A DNA stretch of 54,480 nucleotides from Hyphomicrobium sp. (GCF_020852195.1 NZ_JADZBI010000033.1:1-54480), one strand, 5' to 3'; numbered from the stretch's first letter, positions 9,106 through 16,942 are shown. Translations and numbers: made by a program. The notes: a model not told the origin generated them from the sequence alone.

Positions 9106-9118
9106 GACGCCGCCTGCC

Positions 9119-10285
9119 CTAGTTCTGCGCCGCGCTGAGGTCGTCCTTGATCTCGGTCGCCTCGACGGTCATGCCGGGACGCACCTTCTGGTGACCGCTC
9201 GTGATGACGCGATCCCCCTCCGCGAGCCCCGTCGTGACGACGATCTGCGGCCCGCGCTGCTCGCCCGCCTCGATGCGCCGCGTGTCGACCTTGTTGTCGG
9301 GAGTGACGACGAGCACGTAGGCGCCCTGCTGATCGAGCAGAAGCGCCGACTGGGACATCATGAGCTTGAGTTCGGGCGTCTTGGAGCGCACGCTGACGCC
9401 GACGATCTGCTGATCGACGAGCAGACGATCGGGATTCGGGAACTCGGCCCGTACGGTGATGGTATCGGTGCCGGCGTTGCCCTCGACCTCTGCGAACTTG
9501 ATGGCGCCGTCGTGCGTGTAGGTGCTGCCGTCCGGCAGCTTGAGCCCCACCACCACGCTTTCCGCCGTACGCCCCTCGCGCCGCACGGTGAGGAGAACGC
9601 GCTGCGGCACCGGGAAGGCGACGTACATGGGGTCCTGCCGCACCAGCGTGACCAGGGGGTTGCTGGAGGGCCCGACGTACTCCCCGACGGAGTAGGTGGC
9701 CCGCCCCGTGCGCCCGTCCATGGGCGCATGGATCTCAGTGTACCCGAGGTTGAGCTCGGCCTGCTTCAGCGCCGCTTCCTGAGCCTGCACGCTGCCGCGC
9801 GCCTGCGAGAGCTTCGAGATGGCATCGTCCAGCGCGGCTTGCGACGCCGTGCCCCGGTCGGCAAGCGGCTTGGTGCGGTCGTAGGTGGCCTGCGCCAGCT
9901 CCAATGCAGCCTGCGCGTTGGCCAGATTGGCCTTGGCCGCCGCCAGTGCCGCCTCGTACGGCTCCTTCTCGAGCGTGAAGAGGACCTGGTCCTTCTTCAC
10001 CTCCTTGCCCTCCTCGAATCCGCGACTGGCAAGAAAACCGTCGACGCGCGCCCGGATCGTGACCTTGTCGATCGCCTGCACGCGTCCGATGAAGCTGTCC
10101 TCATCGGTGGCATCGCGAAGGCGGACCGTCTGCACGACGACGTTCGGGGGCGGCGCCGCGCCGCCCGGAGCCTGCGCCCAAGCCGCACCACTCGTGGGTA
10201 GCAGCGCCCACGCGCCAAGCAGCGCTGCGGCAACACCGCAGCGGAAGCAATGCGCTGGCGTATGGCCTCGCATCTCGTTCGTCAT
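9119..10285 (-). CDS. RND efflux periplasmic adaptor (membrane fusion protein)
   Basis: A 388-residue adaptor that links the RND permease to an outer-membrane channel. The ATG at 10285 gives a signal peptide with a hydrophobic core (GVAAALLGAWALLP) and a likely cleavage after AWA. Then come the barrel-sandwich/lipoyl half-motif (GRVQAIDKVTIRARVDGFL), an alpha-hairpin coiled coil (about 95-160, rich in Ala, Lys and Gln) and the second lipoyl half (LGYTEIHAPMDGRTG). An in-frame ATG at 10348 would add 21 residues without improving the signal peptide, so it is less likely. It is the first gene of the minus-strand operon with the permease, 132 bases from the divergent tetR gene. Confidence 0.92.
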   Translation of the reverse strand: MTNEMRGHTPAHCFRCGVAAALLGAWALLPTSGAAWAQAPGGAAPPPNVVVQTVRLRDATDEDSFIGRVQAIDKVTIRARVDGFLASRGFEEGKEVKKDQVLFTLEKEPYEAALAAAKANLANAQAALELAQATYDRTKPLADRGTASQAALDDAISKLSQARGSVQAQEAALKQAELNLGYTEIHAPMDGRTGRATYSVGEYVGPSSNPLVTLVRQDPMYVAFPVPQRVLLTVRREGRTAESVVVGLKLPDGSTYTHDGAIKFAEVEGNAGTDTITVRAEFPNPDRLLVDQQIVGVSVRSKTPELKLMMSQSALLLDQQGAYVLVVTPDNKVDTRRIEAGEQRGPQIVVTTGLAEGDRVITSGHQKVRPGMTVEATEIKDDLSAAQN

Positions 10286-10400
10286 CAATTGAGCTTCGAC
10301 CTTCCTGCGCGCGCTGGCAATGCCCGCCGCGGAACATTGTTTATGCATTGCGGAACGCGTCCCTCTTGCCCATGACGCACGTGCGATCTATCATTTAAGA

Positions 10401-10417
10401 AACGGAAACGTTTCGCA
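10401..10417. promoter_or_regulatory. Candidate TetR operator overlapping the translation start region
   Basis: GAAACGTTTC (10405-10414) is a perfect 10-bp palindrome, preceded by an overlapping copy of its left half (GAAACG at 10399-10404). It ends three bases before the ATG of the divergent tetR-type gene and lies 120 bases before the adaptor start. TetR regulators of RND pumps usually bind such palindromes in the shared intergenic region. The site also overlaps the position of the ribosome binding site. Confidence 0.5.
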
Positions 10418-11077
10418 ATGTCAAGCCGTCAAAAAGAGCAAACCACACGAGCCCGGGCGAAAGCGCGGCGGGGCCGACCGCCCACGCTCACCGAGGATGC
10501 GCGCAGGCAGCGCATTCTCGAAGCCGCAGAGCGCGTCTTCACCGAGATCGGCTATGGCGCTGCAACGATGGAGGAAATTGCCCAGGTCGCCGGCATGTCG
10601 AAGCGCACCCTGTACGACTTTTTCTCCGACAAGCGCTCCCTCTTTGCCGCCCTCATCAGCTTTGTCGAGCCCTATCCGGCCGAAGCCTTGGCCGAGAACC
10701 GCCCGAACAGCCACGAGGAGCTGCGCTCGCGCCTGCTCACGCTCGCTGAGCATGCCTTGTTGCGCCGGCACGTGGAGATGACCCGTCTCGTCATCGCCGA
10801 AGCGCGGCACTGCCCCGAGCTTGCCGAAGAATTTCACGAGCGTGCCATGCGCAAGGGGAAGAAGTACCTCGCTGATACGCTGAAATCGTTCAAGGACGAC
10901 AACCCGGGCTTCGCGTTCCAGGATATCGAGCGCACGTCCGTGGCCTTGTTCGGCGCCATCATCGGCGACCTCCACCTGCGCGCCTTGCTGGGCGAGGCAC
11001 CCGCCTCCCGTCGTGTCCTCAAGTCGCACATCGAAAGCGCCATCGAGCTCGTGCTCCCTGCCCCGCACAAGAGTTGA
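10418..11077 (+). CDS. TetR/AcrR family repressor, divergent from the RND pump
   Basis: A 219-residue TetR-type repressor. Residues 29-75 form the helix-turn-helix (ILEAAERVFTEIGYGAATMEEIAQ, then VAGMSKRTLYDFFSDKRSLF), preceded by a basic arm (RARAKARRGRPP). The remainder is an all-alpha ligand-binding domain resembling the AcrR/AefR C-terminal type. It is divergent from the RND operon, the standard arrangement for a local repressor that releases on binding a pump substrate. A palindrome lies directly before its start codon, suggesting autoregulation. The ribosome binding site is weak (GGAA within the palindrome). Its ligand is unknown. Confidence 0.92.
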   Translation: MSSRQKEQTTRARAKARRGRPPTLTEDARRQRILEAAERVFTEIGYGAATMEEIAQVAGMSKRTLYDFFSDKRSLFAALISFVEPYPAEALAENRPNSHEELRSRLLTLAEHALLRRHVEMTRLVIAEARHCPELAEEFHERAMRKGKKYLADTLKSFKDDNPGFAFQDIERTSVALFGAIIGDLHLRALLGEAPASRRVLKSHIESAIELVLPAPHKS

Positions 11078-11183
11078 GCCCGCAATGATCTTAATGCCTT
11101 GCCAACCCTACGCGCTGTCGATCGATCTGCTTTCAGCGCCTGAAAAGTAGAGTATGCTGCAGTATGCTGAGGAACCGCCGGCC

Positions 11184-11384
11184 ATGCCTGTCATCTCCTG
11201 GCTCCTGACCCCGATCATGATCGCAGCCGCCATCGTCGCCGGCTGGTTCGTCGCCGAGGACGCGGCCAACTTCGGCGTCGTACAGATGGCCATCGCGGTG
11301 CTGCTGATCACGGCGCTCGTCGCCGTCGCCACGTTCTGGAGACAGATCCTCGCCTGGTTCAAGACTTTCAGGAGATCGCCCTAG
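11184..11384 (+). CDS. Small hydrophobic membrane protein of unknown function
   Basis: A 66-residue protein with two predicted transmembrane segments: LLTPIMIAAAIVAGWFV at about residues 6-22 and MAIAVLLITALVAVATFW at about 34-51. It ends in a short positively charged tail (WFKTFRRSP). The ATG at 11184 follows GAGGAACCGCC at a usable distance; an in-frame ATG ten codons upstream has no ribosome binding site. I do not recognise a family. It lies between tetR and the second usp gene, all in the same direction. Third codon positions are G/C-rich like its neighbours, which supports real coding. Confidence 0.55.
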   Translation: MPVISWLLTPIMIAAAIVAGWFVAEDAANFGVVQMAIAVLLITALVAVATFWRQILAWFKTFRRSP

Positions 11385-11423
11385 CGCACGGCCGTGCGGC
11401 GGCACTTCGCGGGCACGCCGCCG

Positions 11424-11437
11424 TTGATTGAGATCAA
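11424..11437 (+). promoter_or_regulatory. Perfect FNR/FixK box upstream of second usp gene
   Basis: TTGATTGAGATCAA matches TTGAT-N4-ATCAA exactly. The surrounding GCCGTTGATTGAGATCAAC is almost identical to the box region at 1318-1335 upstream of the first usp gene. Its centre is about 90 bases before the usp ATG at 11520. Confidence 0.7.
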
Positions 11438-11519
11438 CGAGCGATCGTTACGGCGCTCTAGGTCTAGAACCTCCAGCCGCATCGAATTGTGTCCGCCGAG
11501 GGACGCCGTGGAGCCGCAC

Positions 11520-11957
11520 ATGTTCAAGCATATCTTGATCGCAACAGACGGTTCCGAGCTGGCCCAGAAGGCCGTCGATCAGGGACTCGAGCTGGCGAAG
11601 GCGCTCGACGCGAAGGTCACGGCGGTGACGGTGACCGAGCCGTTGATGGGCATCACGCCGTCCCAGGCGGAGATGGCGTTCCCCATCCAGGAGTACGAGC
11701 GGCGTCTCTCGGAGAACGCCACCAGGATCCTGTCCGCCGCCGCCACGTCCGCCGAGCGAATCGGGTTGACATGCGCCACCTACCATGTGGTCGGCAAGGC
11801 GCCGGCCGAGGGCATCCTGGACACGGCCAACGAGCGGAACTGCGACCTCATCGTGATGGCCTCTCACGGCTGGCGCGGCCTTACGCGCCTGCTGCTCGGC
11901 AGCCAGGCCCACAACGTCGTGACGCACAGCAAGGTGCCCGTGCTCATCTGTCGGTGA
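11520..11957 (+). CDS. Universal stress protein, UspA family (paralogue of the gene at 1393)
   Basis: A 145-residue UspA protein of exactly the same length as the one at 1393 and with the same start, MFKHILIATDGSELA. It keeps the nucleotide-binding signature (ASHG, nine residues, GS in MASHGWRGLTRLLLGSQ) and the closing strand VPVLICR. The ATG at 11520 follows GTGGAGCCGCAC; a longer in-frame reading from 11394 would run through the FNR box and is rejected. It stands as a single gene, convergent with the exosortase gene. A perfect FNR/FixK box suggests oxygen-responsive control. The two genes probably arose by duplication that included the promoter. Confidence 0.92.
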   Translation: MFKHILIATDGSELAQKAVDQGLELAKALDAKVTAVTVTEPLMGITPSQAEMAFPIQEYERRLSENATRILSAAATSAERIGLTCATYHVVGKAPAEGILDTANERNCDLIVMASHGWRGLTRLLLGSQAHNVVTHSKVPVLICR

Positions 11958-12025
11958 TGTACAGGACGCCGACACGGCCCGGACACACGGCGCCGGTCGC
12001 GCAATTCAGGAAAAGCCGATAATCT

Positions 12026-13714
12026 CTACAGCAGCGACCACTGCTCCGTCGCGACCGCCCAGCCCATGATGGCGGCGTTCGACGCGGCGTGCGCGGCGAT
12101 GGGATCGGAGAGGCGCTTGCTGCGATACATGAGCAGGGCATAGACCGCGCCCGCGAGGCAGGCGGCGAGCCAGCGCTGATGCATGAGGCCGAAGGCAACC
12201 GACGATACGACAAAGGCGAGCAGCCGGAACTCGCCGAACCCGACCTGCTCGAACTTGGGCGAGACCAGAACACGTGCGAGATAGCCGCGGAATGCGAGTT
12301 CCTCAGCCACCGGCACCAGCGCGATGGAGCCGATCGCCCGCAGCGTGAGCCAGAGCAGCGCGGCCCACAGCGGCAACGCGGCAAGCCACGGGCCGAGCGG
12401 CGATGCCACGTCGCTTGCGGGATCCGTCGCGATCCATACGACACCCACCGCGAGTCCGACTACGACCGAGAACCACGAGGCCCCCGACAGCAGCGGCAGA
12501 TAGGCGTCCCGGAACCAGTAGAGCACCGCACCGATCGCCACCACCCTGACCGCGTAGAGCCACTGGTCGTGCGGAGCGAAGGCCGACGCGATAATGCTCG
12601 CGCCGACCAGGGCCATGAACGGCCCCAGGTACTGGAGCGCCACCACGGAACCAGAGGAGGGCGCGGCCGCCGCCGGCTCCACGGGCTGCGCCGGCGCAGC
12701 CGGCGATTGCGGAGCGAAATAGGGCACCCGCCGCGAGATGGCGATCGAGGCAAGCGTGACGGCGAGGAAGCAGATCCAGCCGGCCGCCGAATGGAAACCC
12801 TGGATGGCGACATCCGGCGAGACGTGGGCTCCGATGCTCACCAGCACCGCGATCCTGAGCGCATTGAGGGTCCACATCGTGGCTACGCCGATGGGGAACA
12901 ACAGCAGCACGTTGGGAAACTTCAGATCGCGGCGAAAGACCCACATGTAGATCGAAAGGAAGGCGACGATCAGCGCCACGCCCTCGTAGCCCGAGCAGGC
13001 GCCGAGCACCTGAACACGGAAGTCGCCGACACCAAGAATCCAATGCTCGCTGTTGACGAAGGCGTCGGGCTCATAGAGCGTCAGAAACCAATGGGAGACG
13101 GCAAGCGTCGCACTCGATAGCGGCCCCCAGCCCTCCTGGGCGAGGCGGCCCGCCCCGGCGGCGACGGACGCGCTGAGGAGCGCCAGCGCGATCTCGACCG
13201 GCGCCAGCGTGAGAAGCTGCCTCCAGAAGCTCGGCGGAGCAGCGACCAGGGCGAGCGACGCGCCGGTCGCCAGCAGCAGGCCTGCATAGAACGTCACCGC
13301 TGAGAGCGAGAGCTCCGCCATGTTCGAGAACGTGAACTTTGACAACAGCAGGCCTGCGAAGAGCGCGACGTTGAGCCCGATGGCGTACGGCAGACCTGGC
13401 CTGGCGCAGGCCCTGCTGTAGGCCGCGATCAGCTCCTGCCGCCGTGGCCACACCACCATGAGGAAGAGAGGAAAGGCGAGCACCAGCATCTTTGCGAGGG
13501 CGCTGGCATAGACGATGGGGTTCTGCCAATAGGTGAAAGCTGGCCGAGGCAGATCGAAATCGAAAAGAAACGTGGCGAGAATGATCTCGCTAATGGCGAG
13601 CGCTGCGAATATCCACGCGCGTCGGAAACTCGCCCACCGCGTAACCCTCGTCGGCGCGCCGAGATCATCCGCAAGGCCTGCACGACCGATTGACGTCGGC
13701 TTCGAAGGGAACAC
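12026..13714 (-). CDS. Exosortase E fused to a CPBP (CAAX-type) protease, VPEID-CTERM system
   Basis: A 562-residue polytopic membrane protein with two proteolytic halves. The N-terminal half is an exosortase: Cys240 (LGACSGYEG), Arg287 (NALRI) and His308 (QGFHSAAGW) form the expected Cys-Arg-His set on transmembrane helices. A Pro/Ala-rich linker (about 336-355) leads to a CPBP/CAAX-type protease half with EE at 471-472 and Arg476 (VAEELAFRGYL), His512 (GLMHQRW) and His542/Asn546. This architecture defines the exosortase E/VPEID-CTERM system. Exosortases cut C-terminal sorting signals; the role of the CPBP half is not established. The start is GTG at 13714 with a weak ribosome binding site. 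The gene just upstream encodes the likely substrate, with a strong hairpin between them. Exosortases co-occur with exopolysaccharide loci, as here. Confidence 0.9.
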   Translation of the reverse strand: MFPSKPTSIGRAGLADDLGAPTRVTRWASFRRAWIFAALAISEIILATFLFDFDLPRPAFTYWQNPIVYASALAKMLVLAFPLFLMVVWPRRQELIAAYSRACARPGLPYAIGLNVALFAGLLLSKFTFSNMAELSLSAVTFYAGLLLATGASLALVAAPPSFWRQLLTLAPVEIALALLSASVAAGAGRLAQEGWGPLSSATLAVSHWFLTLYEPDAFVNSEHWILGVGDFRVQVLGACSGYEGVALIVAFLSIYMWVFRRDLKFPNVLLLFPIGVATMWTLNALRIAVLVSIGAHVSPDVAIQGFHSAAGWICFLAVTLASIAISRRVPYFAPQSPAAPAQPVEPAAAAPSSGSVVALQYLGPFMALVGASIIASAFAPHDQWLYAVRVVAIGAVLYWFRDAYLPLLSGASWFSVVVGLAVGVVWIATDPASDVASPLGPWLAALPLWAALLWLTLRAIGSIALVPVAEELAFRGYLARVLVSPKFEQVGFGEFRLLAFVVSSVAFGLMHQRWLAACLAGAVYALLMYRSKRLSDPIAAHAASNAAIMGWAVATEQWSLL

Positions 13715-13745
13715 GCTTTACTCGGGTGATGGTTGCGGATGAAGA

Positions 13746-13776
13746 GCTGGCGAAGCCGGGCGCCGGCTTCGCCAGC
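13746..13776 (-). terminator. Strong intercistronic hairpin between the substrate and exosortase genes
   Basis: GCTGGCGAAGCCGG and CCGGCTTCGCCAGC form a perfect 14-bp stem around the 3-base loop GCG. It lies between the stop of the VPEID-CTERM-type gene (13791) and the GTG of the exosortase gene (13714). On the minus strand no T-run follows, so it may act as an mRNA stabiliser or partial attenuator rather than a full terminator. Confidence 0.6.
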
Positions 13777-13790
13777 GGCATTTCCGTGTT

Positions 13791-13973
13791 TTACTTCTCG
13801 GCGCGACGCTTCAGGACAGCACCGACGCTGGCCAGCAGCGCGAACACGGCGACAGCGCTCGAACCATCGAACTCCGGCACCGGCGGGCAATCCCAGAATG
13901 CTGCAAACGCACTGCTCGTTACCGCAAAGCTCGATGCAATCGCCACAGCACCTACGCAGAACTTCGTGAACAT
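13791..13973 (-). CDS. VPEID-CTERM-type sorting-signal mini-protein (exosortase E substrate)
   Basis: A 60-residue protein. Residues 1-24 look like a signal peptide (lysine at position 4, hydrophobic core VGAVAIASSFAV, cleavage after AFA). Residues 32-36 are VPEFD, followed by a transmembrane helix (about 39-54, AVAVFALLASVGAV) and a basic tail KRRAEK: the layout of a VPEID-CTERM sorting signal with Phe for Ile. Only about seven to ten residues (AFWDCPP...) lie between the two signals. The ATG at 13973 is preceded by GGGAGGACGTC, a clear ribosome binding site; a start five codons upstream would lose it. It is the first gene of the unit with exosortase E. Function of the mature peptide, which has one Cys and one Trp, is unknown. 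Confidence 0.82.
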   Translation of the reverse strand: MFTKFCVGAVAIASSFAVTSSAFAAFWDCPPVPEFDGSSAVAVFALLASVGAVLKRRAEK

Positions 13974-14176
13974 GACGTCCTCCCGCAATACAAACTCCGT
14001 ACTCGGACACTTATTGGTCCTATATCCACCATAGAAGATCCAATTTTCGCGAACAAACTAATTTTAACAATTGGTTAACCCCTTAACCAGACGGAGACGC
14101 GAGCCCCGATTCTCGGGCAAAAGCGCACGGGACGAATGCGTCCAAAGCAAAAAACGGCAGTAGGAAAAACGGAAAC
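13974..14176. other. A+T-rich promoter region of the mini-substrate gene
   Basis: About 200 bp between the mini-substrate start and the omp terminator. The part at 14000-14090 is markedly A+T-rich compared with the rest (for example ACAAACTAATTTTAACAATTGGTTAACC), consistent with a minus-strand promoter. No gene is seen. Confidence 0.45.
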
Positions 14177-14209
14177 AAAAAAGGAAGGGAGGCCTTCGCC
14201 ATCCCTTCC
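14177..14209 (-). terminator. Rho-independent terminator of the outer membrane protein gene
   Basis: On the minus strand GGAAGGGA and TCCCTTCC pair around an 11-base loop and are followed directly by TTTTTTG. It begins about 60 bases after the stop of the Omp25-like gene. Confidence 0.8.
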
Positions 14210-14270
14210 CAATCAAAATCAAGAATGCATCCAGCGCGATTCAGATCGCCGCGCTTGCGTGCAGGAGCGC

Positions 14271-15047
14271 CTACTTCAGAGGCACGACTTCTTCACGCAC
14301 ACCGAACTTGTAGGTCAGGCCAATCCGAGCAACCCAGAAATCATCTTCCCATTTCGAGATCGCTGTACAGGGGCCGCCGCCGCAAGCCGTCGAGTCCACA
14401 ACATAAGTGTGCGTCTCATCGCCGAGATCGACGTAGAAAGCTTCCGCACGCAGGAGCCAGCGCGAATGGTGGAGGCGCTCGATGCCGCCGCCGATTGTCC
14501 ATCCAGCAGCGCTGTCATCGTCGCTCTGCGAGAACGGACCGGCAGGACCAAGCGAGTCGCTGAACGTGTGATCGATCTTCGAGTAAGCAAGGCCGCCCGT
14601 GGCATAGAGGAGCGTGCTATCCCCGAGCACGACACCCGCGCGGGCACGCAGTGTCCCGTACCAGTCTATTTCGCTCTTCAGGCTGACCGTATCGACGCGC
14701 GCGGTAGAGGACGCATCGAAATAGTTGAAATCGGTTTCCACGCCAAAGACCCAGCGCCCACATTGCCAGTTGTAGCCGGCGTAGCCGCCGAACGTGAGCG
14801 CGCTGTCGTCATCGTCAAAGGATTGGCCGAATGTCGGCGAGCCAGGATTCCGATCGTGAATCTCGGAATCATGCTTCCCGCCACCGATTGCGGCGCCGAT
14901 GTACGGACCTGCGAACGGACCCGACGAGCAGCTCCGCTCGGCCGCCGGCGCATAAGCAGCCGCCGGCTCACCATCCGCCCAGGCGCCCGTCCCGAACACG
15001 CTCAACGCCAACGCAGCAGCAGAGACCAGCGACAATTGCTTGATCAT
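14271..15047 (-). CDS. Omp25/RopB-type outer membrane beta-barrel protein
   Basis: A 258-residue outer membrane protein. The ATG at 15047 gives a signal peptide (MIKQLSLVSAAALALSVFG, cleavage after AWA) and follows GGGGGCTAAAT. The mature part alternates aromatic and hydrophobic residues typical of an eight-stranded barrel: FAGPYIGAAIGGG, FGGYAGYNWQCGRWVFGVE, LYATGGLAYSKID, WTIGGGIERLHHSRWLLRAE and the closing strand VARIGLTYKFG. This is the Omp25/Omp31/RopB pattern of Hyphomicrobiales. Four cysteines are present, including the pair in CGGGPC, which may form a loop disulfide. It is monocistronic with its own terminator. A role in envelope stability is likely from the family. Confidence 0.88.
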   Translation of the reverse strand: MIKQLSLVSAAALALSVFGTGAWADGEPAAAYAPAAERSCSSGPFAGPYIGAAIGGGKHDSEIHDRNPGSPTFGQSFDDDDSALTFGGYAGYNWQCGRWVFGVETDFNYFDASSTARVDTVSLKSEIDWYGTLRARAGVVLGDSTLLYATGGLAYSKIDHTFSDSLGPAGPFSQSDDDSAAGWTIGGGIERLHHSRWLLRAEAFYVDLGDETHTYVVDSTACGGGPCTAISKWEDDFWVARIGLTYKFGVREEVVPLK

Positions 15048-15442
15048 ATTTAGCCCCCGAGTTCTCCTGCGACCCCGAACCCTTCTCCGGGCCTCACGCC
15101 CTTGTCCGCAGATCGTCTCAGACAAACCCAAAAGATGATTCGGTACCTCGTGTCCCGAATTAATACGGCGGCTGCCCCGGAATTGGGCAAACGTGATGCT
15201 CTCTGCACACACTTTCCCCAACCCAATCGCCCCCTCCCGCCGGCGGCGAAAAAGGGCGTCTAGAATGCGCCACGCGGCCTTGCCGGGGAGCATCTTAGGC
15301 AGCTTGCTTCAAGTATTCGGGATACCCGCCACGCAAACGTTCCAGCGGGTTAAGGCAATTTCGACTTTCCGCTGCCGTTTCGCACGTTTCCGGTGCATGA
15401 ATGCGCACAGGGACCAAAGCTCCAATTTGAGTATTTATTGCA
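15048..15442. other. Intergenic region between divergent omp and manC genes
   Basis: 395 bp that must hold the promoters for the omp gene (minus) and manC (plus). The right end, 15415-15442 (CAATTTGAGTATTTATTGC), is A+T-rich and runs straight into the manC ATG without a clear ribosome binding site. I see no gene and no strong repeat. Confidence 0.5.
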
Positions 15443-16876
15443 ATGATCATTCCCGTGATCCTTTCCGGCGGCTCGGGCACGCGCTTGTGGCCGCTGTCGC
15501 GCAGCATGTACCCGAAGCAGTTCATCCGCTTCTTCGACAAGGACGACCCCAGCCTGCTCGGAACCACCCTGCGCCGCCTGGGTGATGACGAGGCCTTCGC
15601 GCCACCCCTCGTCCTGTGCAATTCCGACCACCGCTTTCTCATTCGCGACGAGCTCTCGGAGGCCGGCATCGCGCCCCAGGGAATCTTCCTCGAGCCGGTC
15701 GCGCGCAACACCGCCGCAGCGGTCGCCGTCGCGGCCCTGGCCGCGGAGCAGGCGTTCCGCGACGCGGTGCTGGCCGTCATGCCGTCCGATCATGTCGTCG
15801 AGCAGCAGGCCGAGTTCGCCAAGGCCATCAAGACGGCCGCCACGATCGCCGCGAAGGGCAAGCTGGTGCTGTTCGGCATCAAGCCGGACTCGCCCCACAC
15901 CGGCTACGGATACGTGCGCCGCGGCGCGGCCCTCAACGGCACGGCCGGCTTCGCCGTCGACGCTTTCGTCGAGAAGCCGAACCGCAAGACCGCCGAAGGC
16001 TATCTCAAGGCCGGCGACTATCTCTGGAACAGCGGCATCTTCGTCCTCCACGCGCGCACCTTCCTCGACGAGCTGCGCCGCTACGCCCCCGACGTTCTGG
16101 CGGCCGCAAGCGCCGCTTTCGAGAAGTCGACCGAGGACTTCGGGTTCGTGCGCCTCGATCCGGTCGCGTTTGCCTCCTCGCCCAACATCTCGATCGACTA
16201 TGCCGTGATGGAGAAGACCCAGGCGGCAGCCGTGCTGCCGCTCGATGTCGGCTGGAACGACGTCGGCTCCTGGTCGTCGCTCTGGCAGATCTCGCCGCAC
16301 GACGCGGCCGGCAACGCCGTCAACGGCGACGCGCTGCTGCTTGACACCAACGACTGCTACGTGCACAGCGACCGCTCGCTGGTGTCGATGGTCGGCGTCG
16401 ACAACCTGATCGTCGTCAACACGCCGGATGCACTGCTGGTGGCCCAGAAGGACCGCGCGCAGGACGTCTCGCGTCTCGTCGCCAGCCTCAAGCAGTCGAA
16501 CCGCAAGGAACACCAGCAGCACCTGCGCAACGCGCGCCCGTGGGGCTTCTTCGAGACGCTGAGCATCGGCGAGCGCTTCCAGGTGAAGCGGCTGCACGTC
16601 AATCCCGGCGCCAAGCTATCCATGCAGATGCACCACCACCGTTCCGAGCACTGGGTGGTCGTGCGCGGCACGGCGCTGGTGAGCATCGGCGACACCGAGA
16701 AGCTCGTCCAGGAGAACGAGAGCGCCTACATCAAGTCCACGCAGTGGCACCGGCTGGAGAACCCCGGCAAGGTCCCGCTCGACATGATCGAGGTGCAGAT
16801 CGGCAGCTATCTCGGCGAGGACGACATCGTGCGCACGGACGACATCTACCACCGCAGCGCCGACGAGACGAAGTAG
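15443..16876 (+). CDS. manC: Mannose-1-phosphate guanylyltransferase / mannose-6-phosphate isomerase
   Basis: A bifunctional enzyme of 477 aa, the usual length, that isomerises fructose-6-phosphate/mannose-6-phosphate and makes GDP-mannose from mannose-1-phosphate and GTP. The N-terminal pyrophosphorylase signature GGSGTRLWPLSR and the later FVEKPN motif mark the guanylyltransferase domain (1-350). The C-terminal cupin (about 355-477) has HHHRSEHWVVVRGTA, the metal-binding motif of type II phosphomannose isomerases. GDP-mannose feeds the exopolysaccharide locus and is the substrate of the GDP-mannose 4,6-dehydratase at 42307-43380. No Shine-Dalgarno sequence is visible before the ATG. No phosphomannomutase gene (manB) is in the window. 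Confidence 0.95.
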   Translation: MIIPVILSGGSGTRLWPLSRSMYPKQFIRFFDKDDPSLLGTTLRRLGDDEAFAPPLVLCNSDHRFLIRDELSEAGIAPQGIFLEPVARNTAAAVAVAALAAEQAFRDAVLAVMPSDHVVEQQAEFAKAIKTAATIAAKGKLVLFGIKPDSPHTGYGYVRRGAALNGTAGFAVDAFVEKPNRKTAEGYLKAGDYLWNSGIFVLHARTFLDELRRYAPDVLAAASAAFEKSTEDFGFVRLDPVAFASSPNISIDYAVMEKTQAAAVLPLDVGWNDVGSWSSLWQISPHDAAGNAVNGDALLLDTNDCYVHSDRSLVSMVGVDNLIVVNTPDALLVAQKDRAQDVSRLVASLKQSNRKEHQQHLRNARPWGFFETLSIGERFQVKRLHVNPGAKLSMQMHHHRSEHWVVVRGTALVSIGDTEKLVQENESAYIKSTQWHRLENPGKVPLDMIEVQIGSYLGEDDIVRTDDIYHRSADETK

Positions 16877-16923
16877 GCTTCAGCTAGAGCATGTTCCCGT
16901 CTTAAGGAATTGGGACGCCGTTG

Positions 16924-16942
16924 CCCTCTCCCTGTGAGAGGG
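16924..16942. repeat. Short hairpin after manC
   Basis: CCCTCTC-CCTGT-GAGAGGG, a perfect 7-bp stem with a 5-base loop, begins 48 bases after the manC stop. There is no T-tract. It may be a processed 3' end or part of a dispersed repeat. Confidence 0.4.

Noticed and set aside
5800-9138. Very long plus-strand open frame (over 1100 codons) opposite the RND permease
   Set aside because: It is antisense to a complete, motif-bearing permease gene. The His/Arg/Asp-rich translation is what high G+C third positions give on the opposite strand, and it has no family features.
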